This document shows, piece after piece, positions 1 to 6,026 of a stretch of 7,469 bases of DNA. The stretch is from Spirochaetota bacterium (lineage in GTDB: Bacteria; Spirochaetota; Spirochaetia; Treponematales; Breznakiellaceae). Numbering within the stretch: position 1 is the first letter of the stretch; each line of letters opens with the position of its first letter. The DNA lies in assembly GCA_023406985.1 (NCBI GenBank), contig JAEXTK010000239.1, positions 1 through 7,469 of the forward strand. The letters run 5' to 3'. The translations under genes were made by a program, and so were the position numbers. The notes beneath the pieces are model-generated. The model was not told where the DNA came from. It made no database searches and was given only the letters and a program-made list of their open reading frames with translations.

Positions 1-29
1 TCACGGGGGCCCGGGCCGGGGCGCCCCAT
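1..29 (-). CDS. Possible start of a gene downstream of pheT (partial, runs off the window)
   Basis: An ATG at 29..27 is preceded by the Shine-Dalgarno-like GGCGGAG (44..38) with 8 nt between, and lies about 30 bp after the pheT stop, which would fit a third cistron of the pheST operon. Only nine full codons are visible (MGRPGPGPR), Gly/Pro/Arg-rich as expected of any GC-rich frame, so no function can be given. The same stretch holds the perfect palindrome GGGGCGCCCC (18-27) and other self-complementary GC runs without a T tract. A non-coding, weakly structured 3' end of the operon is the alternative. The call rests on the ribosome binding site alone. Confidence 0.2.
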
Positions 30-59
30 CGATTTGACTCCGCCCTGGGGCCGTCCGGT

Positions 60-1808
60 TTACAGCAGCGCGTCCAGGTCCACCTCGGCCGCGGTGCAGG
101 GCGTGGAGACGCCCCAGTTCACCAGGAGTTCGGGGTGGAGTTCCCCGAACACGCCGATGCGCTTCCCCTTGAAGAGGATCGCGGCGACGCGGCCGGGAAT
201 GAAGCGCGGGTCGTCCGCCTCCTCCACCTCGTACTCGCGGGAGAGGTAGTAGAAAACCGCCTGAAGCTGGCTGGAGACGACGTTGAAGTTGGCATCGGCC
301 CCCGCGTGGAGGAAGCCGAGATGCTGGCGCGTCACCACGCCGTAGTTCTCGGAAGGCGCCCGGTAAGCCACCTTGCCCGTCTCGAAGATCCGATGCGGGA
401 AGACCGCGTGGCCGGACACCGATTCGGACATCATGAGGCAGGGGAGGATCGAGTCGCGGACGTACTCGAAATTCTCCGACATGGGATTCACGATACGGAT
501 GATGCCGGAACCGTCCCTGCGCATCTTCTCCACGAAGTCCTTGCCCGAGCCCAGGTAGTTGTAGATCATCTCCTGGTAGCCCAGGCCGATGAGGCATTCC
601 TTGGCTTTGCGGCTGAAGGTCGTGCTCGGCGTGAGGCGCCCGATCGTGAAGTCGCGCGGGGACAGGGGCGCGAAGCTCTTCATCGTCCGGCCGATCATCA
701 CGTCCTCCACCACGTCGGCCGCGTGCAGGAAGTCGTTGCGGTACTCGGCGGGATATACGCGCAGGCCGCTCACGGCTTCTTTTTCACCCTTCTCCGTATC
801 GGTGACCGCTTCGGCGCGGCAACCCATGCGCTCCACCGCGGCTACGCACTCGGCCGCCGAAAGCTTCTCGCCGAGGAACTTCTCCACGCGGGCGAGGGAA
901 CAGAAGGTCGGTTTCTGGAAGTAATGGGGGAAGACGACCGAGCGCCCGAAGGGCGTGTCGTAGGGATAGTCGACGCGCACGTTCTTGATCGCGTAGCCGA
1001 GATCCGCGAAGTCGCAGGCCACCATGTTCACGGCGAGCGTCAGCGACTCCAGCTCCGTACCCGTCATCTCCACGAAGAGTTCGGTATCGCCGACCTCCAC
1101 CGCGCCGATGCGCGCGCTGTTGATGACCGGCGGGAAAGACAGGGTATCGCCCGCGTCGTCCGCCAGGTAGGGGAATTTCGGGAAATCCGCGACGATGTGG
1201 CCGTACTCCTGGCCCTTGGGGTGCTTCGCGATGATCTGGCGAAGAGAGAGCTTCTCCTCCATGCCGAGCGGCACGAAGGCCGTCGCGTCGGGATCCGCCG
1301 CGGTGTAGTGCACCGGCCACTTCATGAGGGCGGTTCGGTACACGCCCATGGCGATGGAGCGGCGCTTGCGGCCGTAGTTCCAGCAAAGCTTCTCCTGGGT
1401 CTGGATGACGTCCTTGAGCGTCTCGTCGTCGATGGCCTTGCCGGAGACGACGAAGGCCGCGATGTAGGGTCGGATATCCTTCAGCGCGGGATCGACCACC
1501 ACGCGGTAGGCGCTTTCGGCCTGCTTCGCGGTCGCTCCGTCGCGGGAGAAGAAGGGGTACTCCGGCCGCGCGCCCTGCGAATGGACGCGGAGCTGGCGGG
1601 CGCAGCCGGCGGTGGACCAGAGGTCGGGCCGGTTCGTGTCGTTGAGCTCGATCTTGAGAACGCGCTCCGCCTCGCTCAGCGACTTGTCCGAATCCTCGTC
1701 CAGCTCGGCCTTCGCGCAGGTGAGGGCTTCCTCGAACGCGTCGCGGGAATCCCAGCGGCGGCCGACCAGATTATAGAAAAGTTTCTCGTTGACTTCGATC
1801 TTGGGCAT
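60..1808 (-). CDS. pheT: Phenylalanyl-tRNA synthetase beta subunit, archaeal/spirochete type
   Basis: Beta subunit of the cytoplasmic alpha2-beta2 class II synthetase that attaches phenylalanine to tRNA-Phe; in the family, beta carries the editing (B3/B4) and structural domains and alpha the active site. The 582-aa product shows the B1 signature DTNRPDLWSTAGCARQL (57-73), a B3/B4 block with FPPVINSARIGAVEVGD (225-241), a B5 block with YRNDFLHAADVVEDVMIG (356-373), and the catalytic-like core with LGYQEMIYNYL (409-419), NPMSENFEYVRDSILP (441-456), RIFETGKV (473-480) and GELHPELL (555-562). It lacks the N-terminal EMAP-like B2 domain and the C-terminal FDX-ACB domain of common bacterial PheT (about 790 aa), so it is the short archaeal form. 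The ATG at 1808 lies 2 bp after the pheS stop and has a good GAAGGA site; the open frame continues upstream inside pheS, but the extra residues are low-complexity antisense-like sequence. Confidence 0.96.
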   Translation of the reverse strand: MPKIEVNEKLFYNLVGRRWDSRDAFEEALTCAKAELDEDSDKSLSEAERVLKIELNDTNRPDLWSTAGCARQLRVHSQGARPEYPFFSRDGATAKQAESAYRVVVDPALKDIRPYIAAFVVSGKAIDDETLKDVIQTQEKLCWNYGRKRRSIAMGVYRTALMKWPVHYTAADPDATAFVPLGMEEKLSLRQIIAKHPKGQEYGHIVADFPKFPYLADDAGDTLSFPPVINSARIGAVEVGDTELFVEMTGTELESLTLAVNMVACDFADLGYAIKNVRVDYPYDTPFGRSVVFPHYFQKPTFCSLARVEKFLGEKLSAAECVAAVERMGCRAEAVTDTEKGEKEAVSGLRVYPAEYRNDFLHAADVVEDVMIGRTMKSFAPLSPRDFTIGRLTPSTTFSRKAKECLIGLGYQEMIYNYLGSGKDFVEKMRRDGSGIIRIVNPMSENFEYVRDSILPCLMMSESVSGHAVFPHRIFETGKVAYRAPSENYGVVTRQHLGFLHAGADANFNVVSSQLQAVFYYLSREYEVEEADDPRFIPGRVAAILFKGKRIGVFGELHPELLVNWGVSTPCTAAEVDLDALL

Positions 1809-1810
1809 GA

Positions 1811-3406
1811 TTACCGGTCCTTCGCGCGGCGCAGGCGCACGTTCTCGATGTCGTAGCTGAAGAGCTCCCGGAGGTCGTTGAGGCCGAGGGCCATGAGGGC
1901 CATGCGGTCGATGCCGATGCCCCAGGCCGCCACCGGCACGTCCACGCCGAGGGCCTTGGTCACCTCGGGCCGGAAGATGCCGGAACCGCCGAGCTCGAAC
2001 CAACCCAGGACGGGGTGCTTGATGTGCACCTCAACCGAAGGCTCCGTGAAGGGGAAATAGCCGGGGACGTACTTCACTTCCTTGGCGCCCGCCACTTCCA
2101 CGGCGAACATCTCCAGGAAGCCGAGCAGGGTACGGAGGTTCACTTCCTCGCCCAGGACGATGCCCTCGGTCTGGTAGAAGTCCGAAAGGTGGGTCGCGTC
2201 GACGCGGTCGTAGCGGAAGCAGCGCGCGATGCCGAAGTATTTTCCGGGGATCTTCGCCGTCGGAAGCTGGCGCGCCGAGAGCACCGTACCCTGGCTGCGG
2301 AGGATGAGGCGCTTGGTGAACTCGCGATCGAAGGAGTAATTCCAGCCGCGGCTTCCGGTCTCGCCGCCGTTCTCGTGGGCGGCGGCCACGCGGGAGAGCC
2401 AGGGCTCCTCTATCGACTTGGCCTTGTTCGGCTCGGCCACGTGGTAGACGTCGTGGATGTCGCGGGCCGAGTGGAACTGCGGCATGAAGAGGGCGTCCGA
2501 GTTCCAGAACTCGGTCTCCACGAGGGACCCGTCGAACTCCTCGAACCCGAGGGACACGAGCTTGTCCTTCACATCTTCCAGGAACTTGGCGTAGGGGTTG
2601 GAGCGTCCGACCAAGAGGCGGGTCGGCGGGACCTTCACGTTGTAGGCGCGGAAGGCGGCGTCCTTCCAGGCACCCGAAGCCAGGAGTTCGGGGGTGAGCG
2701 TTCCAATTTCATCGCCGGTGATGCCCGCGGCCTCAAGCGCGGCGACCACCGCGTCGCGGTCCGGCGTGAAGCCGTACACGACGGTCTCCCGCTCCACGAT
2801 GCGGAAGGCCGCGTCGGCGGCGCCGCGCTTCTTGGCCACGCCCGCCATCGCGAGGCGTTCGGGGTCGGAGAGGTCGGCGTCGGCGAGGAGGCCCGCGGGA
2901 GCGGCCGCCGCGCGGTCCAAGAGGCCGCGGAGGACCGTCATCCGGGTCGCGGCCTCGCCGCTCTTCGGGATGCCGTTCGCGAGGAGTTCGGCGGCCGCCC
3001 CCAGGGAGACGCGCTTGGCGGCGTCCATGGCGAGCAGGCCGAACTTGGAGAGGGCGCCGAAGGCGCTGCCGACGATCTTGTTCTCTAAACCGAGCGCCGC
3101 GGCCAATTCGCCCATGCTGTGGGAACCCTTGTCGCGGAGCAGGAGGAGCACGCGCTCTTCCGGCGTCCCCGTTTCTTTCCAAGAGCGGCCGAGCTCGGTG
3201 AGCTCATAGGATACGGTCGTCTCGCGGCGAAGCTCGGCGACGAGCCCCTTCCCGGCGAGCCAGGACAAGGCTTGGTTGCCGTTTCCCGCCTTGAAGTCCA
3301 GGTCGGCCTCGACCTTTTCTATCGTGAGCTCCGCGCCGTCCCGGTAATGGCGGAGGATACGCACCTCAAGCGGGTGCAGGTTCTTAACGACGGTCTGAAT
3401 GTCCAT
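1811..3406 (-). CDS. pheS: Phenylalanyl-tRNA synthetase alpha subunit, archaeal/spirochete type
   Basis: Catalytic alpha subunit of PheRS (ATP + Phe + tRNA-Phe to Phe-tRNA). The 531-aa product begins with HPLEVRILRHY (11-21) and winged-helix-like segments to about residue 130, as in archaeal and eukaryotic alpha subunits, instead of the bacterial coiled-coil arm. After a variable stretch, the class II core starts near 270 (SNPYAKFLEDV). Visible motifs are MPQFHSARDIHDVYHV (308-323, the counterpart of the bacterial DHPARD block), motif 2 with FGIARCFRYDRVDATHLSDF (391-410) followed by YQTEG, and motif 3 with GSGIFRPEV (474-482) and AWGIGIDRMAL (494-504). Common bacterial PheS is about 330-350 aa, so the length itself marks the archaeal type. 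The ATG at 3406 follows AGGAGA by 4 nt. The gene leads an operon with pheT; a 357-bp divergent region lies upstream. Confidence 0.96.
   Translation of the reverse strand: MDIQTVVKNLHPLEVRILRHYRDGAELTIEKVEADLDFKAGNGNQALSWLAGKGLVAELRRETTVSYELTELGRSWKETGTPEERVLLLLRDKGSHSMGELAAALGLENKIVGSAFGALSKFGLLAMDAAKRVSLGAAAELLANGIPKSGEAATRMTVLRGLLDRAAAAPAGLLADADLSDPERLAMAGVAKKRGAADAAFRIVERETVVYGFTPDRDAVVAALEAAGITGDEIGTLTPELLASGAWKDAAFRAYNVKVPPTRLLVGRSNPYAKFLEDVKDKLVSLGFEEFDGSLVETEFWNSDALFMPQFHSARDIHDVYHVAEPNKAKSIEEPWLSRVAAAHENGGETGSRGWNYSFDREFTKRLILRSQGTVLSARQLPTAKIPGKYFGIARCFRYDRVDATHLSDFYQTEGIVLGEEVNLRTLLGFLEMFAVEVAGAKEVKYVPGYFPFTEPSVEVHIKHPVLGWFELGGSGIFRPEVTKALGVDVPVAAWGIGIDRMALMALGLNDLRELFSYDIENVRLRRAKDR
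1818..1823 (-). promoter_or_regulatory. Ribosome binding site of pheT
   Basis: GAAGGA on the minus strand, 9 nt before the ATG at 1808 and inside the last codons of pheS. It decides the pheT start over the in-frame codons farther upstream and indicates translational coupling with pheS. Confidence 0.7.
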
Positions 3407-3410
3407 AGAG

Positions 3411-3416
3411 TCTCCT
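3411..3416 (-). promoter_or_regulatory. Ribosome binding site of pheS
   Basis: AGGAGA on the minus strand, 4 nt before the ATG at 3406 (5 nt from the AGGAG core). Near-consensus Shine-Dalgarno that fixes the pheS start. Confidence 0.75.
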
Positions 3417-3482
3417 GGATCGCGTTTTCGCCGCGTTGTCGGGCGGCTGCCTTCCGGTTACCCGCGGGGCCCTCGCCGGCCG

Positions 3483-3493
3483 GCGCGAACGCG
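3483..3493 (+). repeat. 11-bp direct repeat, copy 1
   Basis: GCGCGAACGCG, repeated exactly at 3728-3738. Its core CGCGAACGCG is a near-palindrome (CGCG-NN-CGCG). This copy lies in the pheST leader, about 80 bp before the pheS start. Confidence 0.35.
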
Positions 3494-3538
3494 TCGGCCC
3501 TCAGGCGGGGGCCCGTCGAAAGGGCGGGCCGCCCGGGG

Positions 3539-3555
3539 AAAAGGCGCGCGGCGCC
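3539..3555 (-). terminator. Terminator-like hairpin in the pheST leader
   Basis: On the minus strand GGCGC, loop CGC, GCGCC, then TTTT. The stem has only 5 bp and the T run only 4 residues, so it would be a weak intrinsic terminator at best. Its place between the putative promoter and pheS suggests an attenuator, but a chance GC stem is equally possible. Confidence 0.25.
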
Positions 3556-3582
3556 GTGAGGAGGAGGGATACGGCCGACCGA

Positions 3583-3599
3583 CCGTCGGGAACCGACGG
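3583..3599. repeat. Perfect 7-bp inverted repeat in the pheST leader
   Basis: CCGTCGG (3583-3589) and CCGACGG (3593-3599) separated by GAA. It forms a stable small hairpin in the leader RNA on the minus strand, about 30 nt after the inferred start site; it could equally be a protein-binding dyad. Arms and spacing are seen directly; the function is unknown. Confidence 0.4.
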
Positions 3600-3636
3600 C
3601 AGGCGGGAAACGTCGCGATCGTTCATGCGTGTTCCA

Positions 3637-3666
3637 TTGATACCCGAGAACCCCTTCCGTTGTAAA
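3637..3666 (-). promoter_or_regulatory. Probable sigma-70-type promoter for pheST
   Basis: On the minus strand, -35 TTTACA (3666..3661, 5 of 6 consensus) and -10 TATCAA (3642..3637, 4 of 6) with an 18-bp spacer, in one of the few AT-containing spots of the intergenic region. The start site would be near 3630. It lies back to back with the promoter of the sensor kinase gene. Prediction by eye only. Confidence 0.45.
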
Positions 3667-3711
3667 GTCTGACCCCTAAAACCGTGCCGTCTTCTCCCAC
3701 GCGGAAGCGGA

Positions 3712-3741
3712 CCCCGCGAATCGCCTTGCGCGAACGCGGGG
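3712..3741. repeat. Dyad flanking the -35 region of the kinase promoter
   Basis: CCCCGCG (3712-3718) and CGCGGGG (3735-3741) form a 7-bp inverted repeat whose arm centres are about 23 bp apart, close to two helical turns, and which brackets the -35 element. This is the geometry of an operator for a dimeric regulator, but the base content makes chance occurrence likely. No regulator gene is nearby. Confidence 0.25.
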
Positions 3742-3754
3742 GCGCTGGTAGAAT
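3726..3754 (+). promoter_or_regulatory. Probable extended -10 promoter of the sensor kinase gene
   Basis: TAGAAT (3749-3754, 5 of 6) preceded by TGG at 3746-3748, the extended -10 pattern, and a poor -35 TTGCGC (3726-3731) at 17 bp. The start site would fall near 3760-3762, only a few bases before the GTG at 3764, so the mRNA would be leaderless or nearly so. No Shine-Dalgarno site precedes the GTG, which agrees with this reading. Confidence 0.45.
3728..3738 (+). repeat. 11-bp direct repeat, copy 2
   Basis: GCGCGAACGCG, identical to 3483-3493, overlapping the -35 element of the kinase promoter. Two copies in one divergent control region could be sites for one regulator; this is inference. 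Confidence 0.35.
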
Positions 3755-3763
3755 CGAAAAATC

Positions 3764-5596
3764 GTGAAATTCCCGTGGGCGCCTAAGGTTACGGCCTCTT
3801 CCGCCCGACCGTTCGGACGCAAAACGCCCTCCACGATCAGGACTCGATTCGTTCTGGTCGTCGCCGTTTCCTTGATGCCGAGCCTCCTCATCGCCGCGGC
3901 GACTGGCTACCAGTTGGCGGTCGCGATCATCCGGACCTCCCGACTGGAGGCGGCTCGGACCGTCGACGCCATCGCGGCCCATCAGCGTCTGATCCTGCAA
4001 AGCGCGGAACAGATGCTCCGCACGCTCGCGGCGTCCAACGCGGTGCAGACCGGCAACCTCGCCGGGATGCAGGCGTTCTTCACGCGGCTGGTCCGCGCCA
4101 ATCACCAGTACGCCATCGTCCTCGCGACCGACCCCGCGGGGCTCGTCGTCGCCTCGGGCATCACGATCGACCCGTACGCCTTGAGCGACCGCGCGTATTT
4201 GGCCGAAGCGCTCCGGCGGCGAACCCTCGTCTACGGGCCCTTCACCATCAGCAGGGCGACGGGGCTCCCCGTCATACCCATCGCCCTTCCCGTCCTCGGC
4301 GACGAGGGCGAGGTCCGGTTCGTCCTCATCGCTTCCCTCAGGGTGGACGTACTCAAGAACGCCTTGGCGGGTAATCCCCCGCCGACCGGAACGGTCGTGG
4401 AGATGATCGACAAGAACGGCGGCCGCGTGTATCGCTATCCCGCCGATCCCGCGTTCCCGAACGGGCAACCGGGCGACCAGGAGCTCCTCGCGGCGCTCGC
4501 GCTCGAGTCGACGGATTACCCTTTTTCCGTCGCGTATCGGGGTAGGCGCGTCTTCGCGCGCTCCGCGGCCATCGCCATGGAGCCGTCCCAGGAAGTCGCG
4601 TTCCGCATCCGCATGGCGATGCCCGCCGACACGAGCAACACGCCCGCCATCCTGATCCCCTACGTGTCCTTCGCCCTGCTCTCCATCGGCCTCTCGGTCG
4701 CCTTGGCCTACTGGCTCTACACCCGTTCCATCGGCCTCCGCCTCGGGGCCATCGCCGAGGTGGCCGCGGGCATCAGCCGGGAACACGGCGCCTCCATCCG
4801 ACCGCCGCTGGACGGCGAAGACGAACTGGATCTGCTGCGCCGGACCCTCGTGGATTCCGCGGAAACCCTCCGTCGGCGCGAGCGGGAGCGGCAGGAAGCC
4901 TCCGCGCTCATCGAGGCTTCCCTCCGGGAAAAGGAAGCCCTGCTCAAGGAAATCCACCATCGCGTCAAGAACAACTTCCAGGTCATCTCCAGCCTGCTCA
5001 ACCTCCAGGCCATGACGATCAGCGACGACCGTATCCTCAAGATGTTCGAGGAGAGCCGGAACCGCATCCAATCGATGGCCCTCATCCACGAGCGGCTCTA
5101 CCGGTCCGACGAATTCGCGAGCATCGACTTCGGGGACTACGCTCGCTCCATGGCGGATCAGATCGAAGCGACCTACGCGGACATCGCCGATCGCGTCTCC
5201 GTCCGCGTCAGCGCGGGTAAATCCCCGCTGCTCCTGGACGCCGCCGTCCCGCTGGGGCTCATCCTCAACGAGCTCCTCTCCAACTGTTTCAAGCACGCCT
5301 TCCCCGCAGGACGGCGCGGCGCCGTCCTCGTGGAGCTCGCCGCCGGCGAGGGCCGGCGCGGCGTATTCTCGGTCCGGGACGACGGCATCGGGCTGCCCGC
5401 GGATTTCGACGAGCGCCGCTCGGGGAGCCTCGGCCTTGAACTGGTCACCACCTTGGCGGGCCAGATCAAGGGGCAGCTCAGGTTCGAGTCTCCGCCGCCC
5501 GGCACGACGAACGGCACGCGCTTTTCCCTCTCCTTTCCCCTTCCCGACGGCCTCGACTGGACGGCGGCGCCGAACGAGGCGATACTCGACGCATGA
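3764..5596 (+). CDS. Membrane sensor histidine kinase (dCache, HAMP-like, HisKA_2, HATPase_c)
   Basis: Inner-membrane two-component kinase of 610 aa. A basic N-terminus is followed by TM1 (about 28-50), a periplasmic dCache-like sensor (about 51-293) with VLATDPAGLVVAS (119-131), LVYGPFTISRATGLPVI (155-171) and EMIDKNGGRVYRY (213-225), then TM2 (about 295-319). A HAMP-like segment with DELDLLRRTLVDSAETL (353-369) and a charged coiled coil lead to the HisKA_2 box EIHHRVKNNFQVISSLLNLQ (396-415), with His399 the expected phosphoacceptor. The ATPase shows the N box LNELLSNCFKHAF (501-513), G1 DDGIGLP (539-545), SGSLGLELV (553-561) and GTRFSLSFP (584-592). All kinase motifs are intact. The GTG start is the only one keeping TM1 whole; it lacks a ribosome binding site and sits just after a promoter. 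No receiver domain or response regulator is in the window. HisKA_2 kinases often pair with ANTAR or PhyR-type regulators elsewhere. The ligand is unknown; Cache domains usually bind small metabolites. The stop overlaps the next gene (ATGA). Confidence 0.93.
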   Translation: MKFPWAPKVTASSARPFGRKTPSTIRTRFVLVVAVSLMPSLLIAAATGYQLAVAIIRTSRLEAARTVDAIAAHQRLILQSAEQMLRTLAASNAVQTGNLAGMQAFFTRLVRANHQYAIVLATDPAGLVVASGITIDPYALSDRAYLAEALRRRTLVYGPFTISRATGLPVIPIALPVLGDEGEVRFVLIASLRVDVLKNALAGNPPPTGTVVEMIDKNGGRVYRYPADPAFPNGQPGDQELLAALALESTDYPFSVAYRGRRVFARSAAIAMEPSQEVAFRIRMAMPADTSNTPAILIPYVSFALLSIGLSVALAYWLYTRSIGLRLGAIAEVAAGISREHGASIRPPLDGEDELDLLRRTLVDSAETLRRRERERQEASALIEASLREKEALLKEIHHRVKNNFQVISSLLNLQAMTISDDRILKMFEESRNRIQSMALIHERLYRSDEFASIDFGDYARSMADQIEATYADIADRVSVRVSAGKSPLLLDAAVPLGLILNELLSNCFKHAFPAGRRGAVLVELAAGEGRRGVFSVRDDGIGLPADFDERRSGSLGLELVTTLAGQIKGQLRFESPPPGTTNGTRFSLSFPLPDGLDWTAAPNEAILDA

Positions 5597-6009
5597 AATC
5601 TGCCACGAAGGAACTATGGTTCGAAACGAAGCGGCCGCGGGAATTCATCAACATCACGAGCCGGGTCGCGGATCTGGTTCGGGATTCCGGCGTCCAGGAA
5701 GGGCTCTGCCTCGTCAACGCCATGCATATCACCTCCAGCGTCTTCATCAACGACGACGAGCCGGGCTTGCATAAGGATTTCGACGACTGGCTGGAGAAGT
5801 TGGCGCCGCATGAGCCGGTCGCGTCCTACCGGCACAACGTCGGCGAAGAGAACGCCGACGCCCACCTGAAACGGCAGGTGATGGGCAGGGAAGTCGTCGT
5901 CGCGATCACGCGGGGCGAGCTCCACTTCGGGCCGTGGGAACAGATCTTTTACGGGGAATTCGACGGCCGGCGGCGCAAGCGGGTGCTCGTCAAGATCATC
6001 GGGGAGTGA
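5593..6009 (+). CDS. yjbQ: YjbQ/UPF0047 family protein (reported secondary thiamine-phosphate synthase activity)
   Basis: Small cytosolic protein of 138 aa, the usual family length. Signature stretches are NAMHITSSVFINDDEPGL (42-59, counterpart of the HTSAS...NE block), ENADAHLKRQVMGREVV (86-102), LHFGPWEQIFYGEFDG (110-125) and the C-terminal RKRVLVKIIGE (128-138). The conserved His and acidic residues (H45, D89, H91) are those expected at the family's presumed metal site. E. coli YjbQ was reported to have weak thiamine-phosphate synthase activity in vivo, hence the common label; the true physiological role is unsettled. The ATG overlaps the stop of the kinase gene (ATGA), with only a weak GAGG 13 nt upstream, so translation probably depends on the kinase cistron. 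No thiamine gene or TPP riboswitch is seen nearby, so a thiamine role gets no support from context. Confidence 0.93.
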   Translation: MKSATKELWFETKRPREFINITSRVADLVRDSGVQEGLCLVNAMHITSSVFINDDEPGLHKDFDDWLEKLAPHEPVASYRHNVGEENADAHLKRQVMGREVVVAITRGELHFGPWEQIFYGEFDGRRRKRVLVKIIGE

Positions 6010-6012
6010 ACC

Positions 6013-6026
6013 GAAGCGGACGCTTC
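6013..6026. terminator. Short hairpin between convergent genes
   Basis: GAAGCG (6013-6018), GA, CGCTTC (6021-6026): a perfect inverted repeat, realistically a 5-bp stem with a GGAC loop. It starts 4 bp after the yjbQ stop and overlaps the stop codon (6025-6027) of the converging gene. Without a T run on either side it is not a typical intrinsic terminator, but it is the only candidate in the 15-bp convergent gap. Confidence 0.3.

Larger units (their letters stand above)
3407..3630 (-). promoter_or_regulatory. Long GC-rich leader of pheST with several hairpins
   Basis: If transcription starts just downstream of the promoter-like pair at 3637-3666, the pheST mRNA has an untranslated leader of about 220 nt, long for a housekeeping operon. 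Three inverted repeats are visible: 3583-3599 (7-bp stem), 3543-3555 followed by TTTT, and 3510-3530 (GGCCCG pairing with CGGGCC across 9 nt). A 41-codon ATG frame (3626 to 3501) also lies here but has no Shine-Dalgarno site and only two Phe codons. No T-box signature, tRNA or protein gene is recognised. A regulatory role such as attenuation is inference; GC-rich spacer DNA makes short stems by chance. Confidence 0.35.

Noticed and set aside
135..1856. Plus-strand open frame of about 570 codons opposite pheT
   Set aside because: It is the antisense shadow of pheT in GC-rich DNA; the product is His/Arg/Glu/Val-rich low-complexity sequence without a recognisable domain, while the minus strand encodes an intact PheRS beta subunit.
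1809..2003. N-terminal extension of pheT by 65 residues
   Set aside because: It overlaps the 3' end of pheS in another frame, has low-complexity Arg/Pro/His sequence, and the ATG at 1808 has a good Shine-Dalgarno site and matches the family N-terminus.
2015..3088. Plus-strand open frame of about 357 codons opposite pheS
   Set aside because: Antisense shadow; composition dominated by Gly, Glu, Arg, Val and His with no motif, opposite a clear pheS.
3501..3626. 41-codon minus-strand frame in the pheST leader, considered as a separate gene
   Set aside because: No ribosome binding site, composition like any GC-rich frame and only two Phe codons; kept only as part of the attenuation hypothesis.
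3407..3763. tRNA gene or T-box riboswitch in the pheS-kinase intergenic region
   Set aside because: Looked for TTCGA-type T arms, cloverleaf arms and a T-box specifier/antiterminator on both strands; none was found.
3623..5296. Minus-strand open frame of about 557 codons opposite the sensor kinase
   Set aside because: Charged low-complexity product typical of antisense frames; the plus strand holds an intact dCache/HisKA_2 kinase with all catalytic boxes.
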